Assembly (NCBI GenBank): GCA_036971615.1
Contig: JAYKKR010000011.1
Location: 434,001 to 498,000, forward strand
From: Amyloporia xantha
Lineage: Eukaryota > Basidiomycota > Agaricomycetes > Polyporales > Adustoporiaceae
DNA: 64,000 nt
Direction: 5' to 3'
Notes under the pieces: model-generated
The model's input: the letters and a program-made list of their open reading frames with translations, nothing else
What the model was told of the DNA's origin: nothing
Database searches by the model: none
Translations under genes and position numbers: made by a program
In this document: positions 37,140 through 47,767 of the stretch, one piece after another
How positions within the stretch are numbered: position 1 is the first letter of the stretch
Layout: each line of letters begins with the position of its first letter

Positions 37140-39065
37140 CGGAACAAATGGCCGGGTGCAGAAATCCCCCAATCGACGGGCGGGGTGGAGGAATCGACGG
37201 CGGAGTGTTACTAGAGTCAACAGCGGGCTGGAGGAATCGCAGCGAGGAGACACGCGCGTTGGCAGGGTGGAGGAATCGACGGCAGGCTGTATGAATCAAC
37301 GGTGGAGGAATTCGCGGAGGGCCGACGTGAGCCAGGTGCACGAGTCGACAGGCAGGGGCAGGTGCACGAGTCGATGGGCAGGGGCTGGGTTTGACGAGCG
37401 GGTGTGCGAATCGACGGGCGGGGGCTAGAATGGACAGGTGCAGGTGCGAATCGACAGGCGCAAGCTCGAATCAATGGGTGGGGGCTCGAGCCGATGAGTG
37501 GGGGCTCGAATCAACAGGCGTGGGGTAGCCAGCGGGCTTGAATCGATGGGCGCAGGCTCGAATCAATGGGTGGGACCACGAATCGACAGCTGGGGGCGCC
37601 AGTCGAAGGGCGCGGGTCTCGTTGTCGGCCCTTGCTCTCGCTTTCCTTCGTCGGCCCTCCTCCTCGCTCTCAATCCTTGCCTCCCTCCCGCTCACCATCC
37701 ACCGGCTGCTGGGCGACTTCCCCTCCCTTCCCCTCCCTCCCTTTCCTTTTCCCTTTCCCTGTCCCCTTCCCTTCCTAGACGGCCAGGATCGAACAATGGT
37801 GCAAACGAAACGATGGAGGGGTGTCGAACCGGACAGCGAGGCGAGCAGGCGGACAGCAAGGCGAGCAGGCGGACAGCGAGGCGAGCAGACGGACGGCCGG
37901 GCAAGCAGACAGACGGCGCGCGAACACGACGGGCGCGGGGCAGGGCGGAAACAGACGGCCGGGGTGGATTCGACGGAGGGGCGTTGAATCGAACAGCGGG
38001 GTGTCAAATCGAGCGGCGAGGGCTCAATTCGAGTGGCGGGGCATAGAATCGAGGGGCGGGGTGTAGGTACCAACGGCGGGGTGTCGAATCGAGCAGCGAG
38101 AGCTCGATTCGAGTGGCGGGGCGTAGAATCGAGGGGCGGGCGTAGGTACCAACGGCGGGGGCTCGAATCGAGCGGCGGGGGCTTGAGTGCGGAAACAGAC
38201 GGCCGGGGTGGATTCGACGGAGGGGCGTCGAGTCGAACAGCGGGGAGTCAAATCAAGCGGAGGGGGCGTATTCGACGAGCAGCGTGCTGTGCAGGCTCGA
38301 GTCGGTCGGTGGGGGCTCGCTTCGACGGCTGGGGCTCGAGTCGACGGGCGCGAGCGCAAATCGACAGCTGGGGGCTCGCTTCGACGGCTGGGGCTCGATT
38401 CGACGAGCGGGAGCGCGAATCGAGCGGCGGGTGCTCAAATCGACAGACGGGGGCGCGAGTCGAGCGGCGGGGCGTCGAATCAACCGGCAGGGGCTCGGTT
38501 CGAGCAGCAGGGCCTGGAGTCGAGCGGCGGGGGCGCGAATCGAGCGGTGGGTGCTCGAATCAACCGGCAGGGTGTCAAATCGACAGGCGGGCATGCGAGT
38601 CGAAAGGCAGGGGCGCGAATCGAAAGGCGGGGGCGCGAATCGAAAGGCGGGGGCGCGAATCGAGCGGTGGGTGCTCGAATCGACCGGCGGGGCCTTGAGT
38701 CGACCGGCGGGGCGTCGAATCGACCGGCAGGGGCTCGATTCGAGCAGCAGGGCCTGGAGTCGAGCGGCGGGGGGTCGAATTGAGTGGCGGGGTGTCGAAT
38801 CGACAGGCGGGGGCGCGAGTCGAAAGGCGGGGGCTCGAATCGACCGGTGGGGGGTGGGCACCAACAGCGGGGCCACGAATCGACCGGCCGCGAGGGTATT
38901 CAACGGGCGTTGGGCGGATGCGAGCGTCGGGGGCGCGAATCAACGGTGAGGGGTGGGAATCGACGGGGTGGGCGCGAATCGACTGGCGGGGCGTCGAAGC
39001 GAGTGGCAGGGCGTCGAATCGACCGGCGGGGGAGGTATTCGATGAGCGGCGGGGGGCTGAGACCA
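37140..39065. repeat. CpG-dense 20-bp minisatellite in divergent promoter
   Basis: The best-ordered part (37970-39065) repeats GAATCGACCGGCGGGGGCTC with changes at positions 8-9 and in the last five bases; for example GAATCGAAAGGCGGGGGCGC recurs without spacing at about 38618-38670. The left part (37140-37620) is more diverged, and 37620-37960 is a pyrimidine-rich insert plus an AGGCGAGCAGGCGGACAGCG array. Each unit has 3-4 CpGs and a G-run that could form G-quadruplexes. Because 20 is not a multiple of 3, all frames stay open for long stretches; I treat those as non-coding. Confidence 0.85.
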
Positions 39066-39393
39066 ACGGCTAGTAGATATTGCACTTACCTGAATGCCCT
39101 TCCCTTGCACCCTGCTTCTCCTTCTCCCCTCCCTGCCTCCTATTTCGATATGTATCCTGTTGAGGATACAAGCGGGCGTGAGCCGCGAGCGAGCGGCTGC
39201 GGCGATGACGGCGGGGTGATCTATGCAGTATACAGACGACGAGCGGGAGATCGATGTGCTGTCGAAAAGACGGCGAGAACAGCTCGCGTGAAAGCAGACT
39301 AGTGAAGACGGCGCGCTGGCGCCAGCGCAGTAGTGAACACTGAAGAAAGAGTGTTCCGCACAAGGGGTAGGGAGGGCAGCGCGAGTATGCCTT

Positions 39394-39433
39394 CCCGAAT
39401 AGGCAGCGTGCCATGGCACGCTGCCTATTCGGG
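39394..39433. promoter_or_regulatory. Perfect 40-bp palindrome before TET/JBP start
   Basis: CCCGAATAGGCAGCGTGCCA is followed at once by its exact reverse complement, with no spacer. It ends 86 bp before the ATG at 39520. It may be an operator-like protein site, a cruciform, or a transcript hairpin; the sequence alone cannot say. Confidence 0.8.
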
Positions 39434-39519
39434 CACGTCCAACGCGAAGTTCAACTTGCGCGTTGATCGTTCGACGTTCGCGTTCCTCTGTTACTCGCTG
39501 CGTGGGCCTCAGCTCTACG

Positions 39520-42500
39520 ATGCCACACACACAGGCTGGTCTCTCATTGTCACATTCCGATGCTGATGTTCTTATCAACTATCTTGTGGCTCAACGGGAT
39601 TCTCATGGTCTCCCACTGCAGGTCTCTGCAGTGCTATCCCGGCTTGAAGCTTTGAGCAACAATGACCTACTAGTGCCGGTTGCCTTGCCTGTTCTGGAAT
39701 CACTTAGACATCCTTGTTATCCTACACCCTCAGCCTCTCCTGGGCCTGAGCCCTCTCACTGTGAAGTGGTTCATCTGGAATCCCAACCTCCATCTTCTGT
39801 TCTGCCCCCGACTCCGGTGATCTCTTGACTCCAAGGCTGGCCGCATTGTCGCCGGTGAGTACAGCTGCTCAGTGAATGTCTATATGATCTCATCACACAT
39901 ACTTCTTCCAGGCCCCAAGTTCGTTAATGCCTCCTGTTGGGCCCGATTCACCTCCGCGCAAGCGACGCAAAAGAACACAACAGGCCTCTGTTCAGGGCCC
40001 CTTAATGGTGTCTGACGTCTGTCGTGGTGGGTTCCCTATCCCACCTAATCCTTCTGCCAGAGCTCAGGAGGGCGAGCACTCGGTGGAGGAGGGATATTCT
40101 GTGCGTGCGAAGTGGAGAGTTGCGAAGCGACCAGCAGTTGTCAAAGCGCGTGTTGCCAAGACTGCTGTTGAGCTCATCTCGCATCTCTCACAAGGTCCCC
40201 GGAGTAATCTGGACAGTCCCGAATGTCAGGAGTGGATTGCCCACATGAAAAAGATGATAGAGGGGCGAATGTGGAAGGAGTTTGAGGGCGTATATGTTAC
40301 GAATGATCTGTGGTCGCTCGTGAGGCGAGTCTCTCAAGTGGAGCGTATGAAGACTGGGGTGGATTACCTTTCTATTATGTCCAAGATTGAGCTTGCAGCG
40401 AAGATTCAGAGGTACGCCAGTGTGCTCTTATTTCTTTTCGTTCTTATCTCATTCTCCATCCAGCATGATGGCTCACAATGCCAGTCTAGATGTTCAAACC
40501 ATATATACGACCAAAATTGCTGGACAACAAGATGCTCCTGCAAAACGGACATTTGAGACTTGGGTTGCCCAAGGCAACAAGTTTGCAGCACTGGCTGGGG
40601 CGGGTATGTTGGTCTGCTTGTCTTATTTGAAAATAGTCTTATGCCATGTTCAGGTTCTGTCTACTTGCTCATGATTGTTGCTGCGAGAGACAAACAGCGA
40701 GATATTTGTCGTGCCCCCTATCCGCAAATCTACAACATGTGTAACATGCTTCGGTTCCCCAAAGCTGGTAAGATACTCCTGGTTGTCATCTCTCTTTCTT
40801 CTAGATCACTTATCGTGCATTGTTAGACACCGATGTTGGACGGGATGTGATTGATCGGTTGATACCTTTGGTCGCTCATCTGCGAGCAACCATTCCTTTG
40901 CATATATCAACCGTCTTGTCCATGGTCATTTTGCAGGAATGCAACCTACCCATGGAGTTAGACTGTCGCAATTTGGATCATACAGATATTTTTTTTGACA
41001 AGTTGAGACAAAAGTATGTCTTGCTTTCTTATGGTGATATAATTTCTCATGTCTATGCCAGTGTTTTCAATGCTCTGAAAAGGGACCGGAACACATGGGC
41101 ATCCTGTCTGACACCCATCTCTGCTGCCGACGCTCCTCTCTCTCTACACATTCTGGGACACAGTCTTCTTGAATCTGGTGCTATTACTGATGGCCCGCCT
41201 TCACCCTGCTCTGACTCCGAAGACGAACATGATATACAAAGTGACAACAATGATGCGCTTTTCGCCATGCAAGATGAAGACTTATATGGTCAGTTCTATT
41301 ATCCTGATGCTACAAACACAAACTACTGCGTCCTCAATACCCATTTTGACCTCTCCGCATCTGAACTTGCACGTGAGCCATATGGAAGAGGCAATCCTCA
41401 GGCACGTTTGAGCTGGACCAATAAGCAAAGGGCTTTGGCAGCAAAAGCCCCAGTCGCAAATGGTTTAGATGAATTTGCGAACAAAGTGAGTTCTTCCCTT
41501 GACTGTTTTCTCCATTATTCTAATTCCTTCAATCCAGATGGAGAGCCATTACAACAAGAAAGGTGTGCGGAAGGCAGATAGTGATTATATTCACATGTCG
41601 CATGAAATGTTGGCTGAGTGCGTCAACAAGATAAACCAATCGAGCATCTTTCTGACTTTTTCATAGCAAGGAGATTGATATCCGCTGTTCGGATGGCAGC
41701 TTATTGGCCTTTATCGCATCTGACATGCCAGCAACCATGCGTGAAAGCCTTACCCGCAATATTCGCACCGCTTTATTGGTCGAGGGCCGTGATGGATTTG
41801 TTCTCACGCACAAAGACAGTTCTGAAGAAGGAAGTAACCATGGGTTTCCTTGTCTGCACTTTTCTTGGTATGCCCGCAATGTTACTCGCGTGAGGATGAC
41901 TTTTCTTTCTCTACCAAATATGTTGCTCACATTGTTGATAGGGAGAAGACGCACCACAGGATGTGCATCCTCTGAACCTGCGGCGCACAGGTACCTCCCA
42001 AACCAACCATCAGCAATTCTCTGCATACGTCTCCAAAGAGCGCGAACAACATGAATATGAGTATGAAAACTTGTGCAACGCTTTTCAGGAATTCTTTGAT
42101 TGGATGCGTGCCAAGGTAAGCCATCATTTCTCATTGCCTATATAAGCTCATGCAATGTCAATAGCTTGAAGCACGTTTGCCTGACGTATGCAAGACATTG
42201 TCTGTGTTTGTGGATGCGTTGCCTGGCTGAGAGACATCTGCGTGTCATCCATTTGGTGGCTTTGTTCTCAATGTCAATGTGGCCACCCATGGACACAGAG
42301 ATGTCAAGGATCTTGCAGCTTGTTTGGTCCTGGCTATTGGAGATTATCAAGGCGGAGAGTTATGTTTGGCTGAGCCGGGCTTAGTGATCCCACTACGCAA
42401 TGGAGATCTGGTTGTTTTTCCGTCAGGCAAGATCACTCATTTTAACTTGCATTATAGTGGTCAACGGGCATCTATTGTACTTCATTCTGACGGTGCAGGA

Positions 42501-42578
42501 GCCAAGTACAGTGAGAATCTGGGTGGTTGGAGAGATCATGGACATATGCATTCGTCGTGGAATTTGTCTACTTTGTAG
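39520..42578 (+). CDS. TET/JBP-type 2-OG/Fe(II) dioxygenase
   Basis: About ten exons, starting MPHTQAGLSLSHSD. Exon 2 (39912-40410) has a nuclear-signal-like PPRKRRKRTQQ and WIAHMKKMIEGRMWKEFEGV. Middle exons give VYLLMIVAARDKQRDICRAP and an acidic region (41200-41290). The catalytic part, about 42250-42520, reads HPFGGFVLNVNVATHGHRD with the HxD iron motif, then GDYQGGELCL, RNGDLVVFPSGKITHFN with the distal His, and GQRASIVLHSD with the Arg that binds 2-oxoglutarate. This is the fungal TET/JBP pattern (oxidation of 5-methylcytosine or thymine in DNA). TET/JBP genes inside fungal DNA transposons are known (KDZ class, Iyer and colleagues). All catalytic residues are present; exact exon borders are not all verified. 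Likely acts in the nucleus on DNA. Confidence 0.82.
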
Positions 42579-42614
42579 TTTCACACGTGACAACAAATAA
42601 ACACGCATGATCAC

Positions 42615-44587
42615 ATGTCACTTCTTGTCTTTCTTCCGTCACCACCCTTGTGTCTTGCCACCGTTTCTCTCATTCAATGGCTGCCAAAAAAGCGTGCAGC
42701 TGCACGCAAAACTTCATCTACTTCTGCTAAGGCATCTAAAGGCAAAGAACCTCAAAACCCGACAGCCTCTGAGTCATCCACACCTGCCCCGTCAGAGTCG
42801 TCTGGCCTGACAGCAGAAGAAAAAGCTCTGTTCAAGAAGCTTCAGGCTAAGTCGCAGAATGCTGCAGCTGCATTGCGCCAGAAGGAAGATGAAGGCCTGT
42901 TCCATTTCCGTGAGATTGCATTGCTGTATTGATTTCTGGTGTAGGTATTCGCAAACGCAACGCAGAGATGCTTGCACAAGATGACGACAGTGACAACAAT
43001 GATGGCAATGGTTCACAGCAAGGACAAAGGAAGAAACAAAAAAGTGCTGGGGAAGATAATCTGGATGATGTTGAGCGTGACATGGCAAAGCAGTTGGGTG
43101 GACACAATTCAGATGATGACGGTGAGAATTATTTGCATTTGGATCTTCCTATTATCAATCATCTATTTTCTCAGAGGACGGAGAGAATGGAGGCCACAAC
43201 AAGGAGAAGGAGGATGACAACAATGAGCCTGGGGTTGATGACGTGTATGAAGTAGATGACCCCAACCATCCGTCCAATATTCCTATGGATGAAGAAGATA
43301 ACGGAGTACGTGTCAGTTGTTTTCATTCCAATCTTGCATTGGCTGAGCTTTGACAGATTCAGATCAGTGAGGATGGCAGAGAGGCGTCTTCTCATAGACA
43401 GCGTGCCCGATCATTGGCCTCGTCACGCATGTCTTCTCGTGCATCTTCTCCAATCTCACACAGGACCAAGGTCACCATGAATGATTTCACATTGTCGACA
43501 GGTAATCTTGCTGTCTTGTCCAAAAGCATCACCCGTGAACGCATTGCCCTTGTCGACGGATTTCCGACAAACACTGATCTATTTTGCTGGGAGTCTGTGC
43601 AGACTGCTGGTGCCAGTGCTTCATCTTTGCAAAGAGGAGTGGAGGAAGCTAACACTAATGTCGACTTGCGGGATAATCTCATCACTTACGTTAAGTTTAT
43701 TTCATGAATCCTTTTTCAACATATATTAACTGATGCATTCCGTAGGCTGGATACGGTATGACTGCACTGCGAGGGGATCTCAAAAGCAAAAGCAAACTCA
43801 AGATCAATGGTCATTATGGCATCACGCCTCAGACGCCAGCTGCTACTGTGCAAAATACTGTTCGCTGGCTGCTGGAAAAGTCCAACTTCATGTACGGTGG
43901 AATGGAGATTGCGGTGAGCATAAATATAATAATTCTCAAATCATAGACTCATCACAATGTTGTCAACAGGATCAGACCGTTGATCGTCAGCAGCCCTTTT
44001 CACATCCTATTCTCACAGATATCATTCGTCAACAATGGTTTGGAAGGGGTAAGGCAGATGTACGTGCGTATCAGAAGATGGTTTCTCAGAAGATGGTCTT
44101 TGGGCGTATCATTGTGCTTGTGGTCACAGCGGTATGGGGTTTCTTCATGTACTAATATGTTAATGCCTTAACTGATTGGAACACACTGGCAGGTGGAATG
44201 CGCAATCATGGAATTTGAGACAGGCATACAACGTCAGATATCCTTCAGTGATGATATCATGAGTACAAGGTAGTTGCGCTCAGTGTTTCACATCCTCATG
44301 GCTGACAAGAATATCTGTATAGATATCACGCAAACTGGAAGGCCTGGCTTAAAGTGGAAAAAGGCAGTCCTAACTGGATCACTATGCTTCAGATGGATAT
44401 GTTTACGGATATTGTGTAAGTTCATGCCTTTAACATATCTATTTTCTGACATTCAAGTTTGCGCAGGACATCTGTGAACAAGGCGCATTTACATCTGGCC
44501 ATTGATAATGACAACCTTGACGATCTGAACTTTGCCCTGTTAGAGGCCAAGGCTGGGCTTGGCAGAGATGAGGGCAGAGATGAATGA
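42615..44587 (+). CDS. Third Plavaka gene, DUF6532-like
   Basis: Begins 37 bp after the dioxygenase stop, same strand. The N-terminal half is disordered and charged: KKRAAARKTSSTSAKASKGK, a short helix TAEEKALFKKLQAKSQNAAA, RKKQKSAGEDNLDDVERDMA and acidic DVYEVDDPNHPSN. The C-terminal half is folded: SHPILTDIIRQQWFGRGKAD, VECAIMEFETGIQ and YHANWKAWLKVEKGSPNW, which resembles DUF6532 of mushroom fungi. The last codons read AKAGLGRDEGRDE. Several introns. A start at the ATG near 42678 (MAAKK) would fit better if one base of the A-run were missing or extra. Possibly an accessory DNA-binding or regulatory factor of the transposon; function unknown. Confidence 0.6.
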
Positions 44588-44699
44588 TTGTCATAGGCGA
44601 CACATTTACTTTTTACTTTCTCGCTGGTCGCTGCTTGGATTCATCTGAGATTTGATTTGATTAATCGTGTCATTCGTTATATTGCAATCTATTCCCAAG

Positions 44700-45045
44700 T
44701 CGTCTTGCATAAGCTTCGGAGTGTTCTGAGAGTAGACTGAAATCAACCTGAAAGAATATGAGAGATATGAAGCGATTGAGGCCTATCCTGAGGTAACTCT
44801 TAGGGTGCGTTGAGATGCATGCAAGGTCTGCTTGGGACAATCTAAGGTCTGACTGAGGTCTGACTGAGGTAGCTCTCAGATTCAGCTTGGGATCAATCTG
44901 AGACGTGACTGAGGTCAACCTGGGTTCCAAAACCTAAATAACTTTTCTCTGAAAGCAACCTGGGTTGCTCTGAGTGCTCTGAGTGCTCTGGGTGCTCTGA
45001 GTGCCCTAGGGCAGCCTAGGTCACTCCTAGGTGAACCTAGGGCCA
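44700..45045. repeat. Right subterminal repeats of the Plavaka element
   Basis: Multiple CTGAGGT words (44780-44920), then GAGTGCTCT repeated four times at about 44970-45000, then CCTAGGT words (45005-45040). These mirror the CTCAGGT array at the left end. Confidence 0.65.
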
Positions 45046-45063
45046 AAGGGGTTTTTCCTGATG

Positions 45064-45201
45064 AAGTATGTGCGCTTGCGGGTCTTGTTGATCCGCGCGG
45101 TCTTGGAGGGTAGTGAAGGACTACCCGTTGATGGAAGACCGAGTCCTTTCTGGGAAAGAACTCGATTATAAGAAGGTCAAGCTGGAATATCCATAACATA
45201 G
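45064..45201 (-). repeat. 3' LTR, inner part
   Basis: Identical by eye to 55666-55800 and ends ATATCCATAACA. It resumes the LTR after the Plavaka insert; the 265 bp between the two pieces are lost. Confidence 0.92.
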
Positions 45202-45245
45202 CCCCCCCAGTCCGTCACTATCCCTTCCAAGACCGCTTAGTCCCA

Positions 45246-46541
45246 CCATGTCTTTGCTCTCGCTACGCGACATTCCTGAGGAATCGATTCCGGATCATTT
45301 TGAAATTCCTACCGCCCCTCGCGTTGGACTCCCGACCTCTTGCGAGCGTTTGAAGCAGCTCTTCACGAAGTCCTCCGGCCGGAGCGGTACGAATGGACTC
45401 TAATCGACGCCATTCACCGCGCGTTCATGGTAAGCGGAATTGACTTTCTAAGAATCTTGCTAACGTTGGTCGGTCTTGTTAGAATGACGATATCTTGGAT
45501 TCCCTGGAGGAGCAGCCCGAAATGGTCTTGCCTCCGATAATGGACGCTCTGACGGTCTGGAGATTAGACCGTGACGACTTACCGCCCACCTATCCCGCCT
45601 ATCTAGCTTCGCTAGATATCATAGACGCAGATCCTGAGTATTGGTTGGGTGAGTAGTATGCGTTTATATCCTCGAGTTTGTCGTGCTAATCCCTTTCCTA
45701 TTCCGTTGCTTAGTGGCAGGAGAGCACGACCATATCGAGACCGACGCGCTTCACGAAGCGGTGGACATGATGGCGAGCGTAGGTGTGATTAAATACCTTG
45801 GAGTGATTACTGTCTGAAAGCACGACTTCAACAGTTTGAAGATGACCGTCGCTGCGACAGGTGCAAAACCGCCGGTCTTGACGTGTGCGAGATCATGAGG
45901 CCAGGAGGGGCCTGCTCTCACTGTAGCCAGCGGAAACAGAAGTGCTCCTTGAGCACAGGAAGAGGCCGTTACCGTCGTCGTACAGGCGAAACCGTCGGTC
46001 TTCCGGTGGCTTCTCCTGACCGTGCTTTCTCTGCCTCCACCAAGCGTTCGAGTAAGTAACCTTGAGCTTGATTTCCTTTCAAAGGCTGACGTTTCTGTTG
46101 CTCAGTTTCTCCCTCCGAGCAGTCTAGTCGCTCCAAGCGGTCTCGCAGGACCGTCAGGTCATCTCGCGCTACAACTCCCCGGTTACGCCCCTTGATACCG
46201 ACGAGTTCGAGCCGTGGGGCGGTATTGAGGTCGCTGGCGGGGATTCTCCGATGGAGGGGGTTGCGGTCTTGTATGACCCTCCAGCTGTGAGCGAGACCGC
46301 GGGAGCTGGTCCGGGGCCCGCTACTCTAGCTCAGCAAGAACGCGCTCAGTTGGAAGCGCAGATTGCGGAGCTAAAGTGCCAGCTGGATGAGCAAACCCGT
46401 CGTCAGCGGTCTAAGAATGCCGAGAAGAAACGTCGCCAGCGGGAGAAAAAGAAAAGTCGCAAGAATGTCGGTTCTGGGAAGGGAAAAGAGGTAGACCGCG
46501 AGGAGGAGGAGGAGGCTGAGTCCGACGAGGAGGACTCGTAA
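45246..46541 (+). CDS. Antisense accessory gene with Zn2Cys6-like cluster
   Basis: Antisense to gag-pol, between pol and the 3' LTR. Exons with good splice sites give LRPERYEWTLIDAIHRAFM (45370-45428), NDDILDSLEEQPEMVLPPIM (45483 on), VAGEHDHIETDALHEAVDMM and a Cys-rich exon (about 45830-46050). Its spacing is C-x2-C-x7-C-x8-C-x2-C-x6-C (CDRCK...VC...ACSHCSQRKQKC), close to fungal Zn2Cys6 clusters, which use x6 at the first gap. Then follow Arg-rich segments and a coiled coil LAQQERAQLEAQIAELKCQL with a basic-then-acidic tail. Frame changes near 45330 and 46150 need an indel or another splice; so it may be damaged. Zn2Cys6 proteins usually bind CGG triplets. I infer a DNA-binding element factor. 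Confidence 0.55.
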
Positions 46542-46761
46542 AATAAGGACTTTATTTACGGCGTAGCTGTACTTATCGGTTTCCTCCTAATGCATCTTTG
46601 CGACGAACCAAGACCGATATATGAGGCGATAAATATTTCATGAATTGTTGGTACAGACAAAACATATAGTCCTCTTATCAGTCCTTCCTCCTAGCCGGTC
46701 TTGTCCCTAAGCCTGAGGAAACCGACTGCCGCATCCATGGTATTCATGGGTATTCCCACAT

Positions 46762-47502
46762 CTATCCCCCCCCCACCAAAATGAAGTCCTCATCAGAGTC
46801 CTCCGAGTCATCAGCCATCGTAGTGTCGTCGGTCTCGCTGGTTACCCTGTCGAAATAAGGCGAGACCGGGTCATACTCTTCTGCACGACGGATGGAAAGG
46901 GTCGGATGGAGAATGAGGTCTCGACATTCATTGGCGGATTCGCCTTCTGTGAAACCGGGCCATCCAATGGACTTGTAGTACGAGACCAACTGGCGGTCGA
47001 CGGTCTCGACACCCGTAAGACCATTGGGGAGCTCCAGACAGGCATGCACAAATTCCCCTACCCAGGAAACTGCATCCACGCCGTCTCGCTGGGCGTCGGC
47101 AACCGCAGTCATAGCCTCCTCTTCCGTCGAAAAGAATCGATTCAACTCGTTGAAACCTCCGTGGAAAGGGTTGGTAAGAAAGACCGGTGGAGACCGAATG
47201 CCTAGTTCGCGACAAGCGAGCTTGATCTGGGGCGTGATGGTGAACTGCGTATGGACGGTTTCCAAAGCAAGCCATAATGCCGCTGCGAAACCGGTATGGA
47301 TGATAGTGCGGTCAGGAAGACCGACTTGGGTGATATATATGGGGAAAGGCGGAGTCCAGGTGAAGAAATTTCCGACAAACATGGTCGAAGGGAAATAAGG
47401 GTTGGTGACTTGAGCGATGGGGACAGTGGGGATGAGAGCGAGCTCTCTGGTAGCTGTAGTGAGGGCGGCCATGGAGCGGTCTTCGTCGAATACAGTGGAC
47501 AT
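46762..47502 (-). CDS. Element-encoded protein of unknown function (246 aa)
   Basis: Single exon on the gag-pol strand, downstream of pol. Starts MSTVFDEDRSMAALTTATRE; middle NPFHGGFNELNRFFSTEEEA and VSWVGEFVHACLELP; ends in an acidic SEDSDEDFILVGGG. The FHGGF...FFSTEEEAMTAV stretch recalls the small fold shared by caulimovirus viroplasmin and the RNase H1 N-terminus, but too weakly to call. Intact frame with five or more AGACCG/CGGTCT copies. Confidence 0.6.
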   Translation of the reverse strand: MSTVFDEDRSMAALTTATRELALIPTVPIAQVTNPYFPSTMFVGNFFTWTPPFPIYITQVGLPDRTIIHTGFAAALWLALETVHTQFTITPQIKLACRELGIRSPPVFLTNPFHGGFNELNRFFSTEEEAMTAVADAQRDGVDAVSWVGEFVHACLELPNGLTGVETVDRQLVSYYKSIGWPGFTEGESANECRDLILHPTLSIRRAEEYDPVSPYFDRVTSETDDTTMADDSEDSDEDFILVGGG

Positions 47503-47767
47503 GATATGAAATAGGCTGAAGAGTTGGTGAACTTCTGAAGGGAGTAGAGAAGACGGATTGCTGAGAGACCGAGGAAAACCGAACTCCTTAAATAATGGTT
47601 CTGTAAGGGTATAGATATAGTCCTTGAAGACCGAACCAGCGGATAATTAACTTATTGTGCAGAGTGGCACACTGGATTGTGGGAGACCGCTAGAGAGAGG
47701 AAAGAGGGACGAACTCACCAGGGGCGTCGGTCTTCGATCCACGAAACCGTATTGAGCCCGTCTTGCA

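Larger units (their letters stand above)
33658..45063. mobile_element. Plavaka-type DNA transposon with TET/JBP gene (11.4 kb)
   Basis: Ends: CATCAGGAAAAACACTTTTG at 33658 and the reverse complement of CATCAGGAAAAACCCCTTTG ending at 45063. Both ends carry subterminal repeats. It encodes an intact Plavaka transposase on the minus strand, and on the plus strand a TET/JBP-type dioxygenase and a third gene. It sits in the left LTR of the Ty3 element, and 265 bp of that LTR (counterpart of 55401-55665) are missing at the right junction, so no target duplication can be read. As the innermost insert it is the youngest of the nest. Confidence 0.92.

Noticed and set aside
37498..39302. Long open frames of up to 221 codons on both strands
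   Set aside because: They come from the 20-bp GC-rich minisatellite; all frames stay open and the products are Arg/Gly/Pro-rich repeats with no domain.
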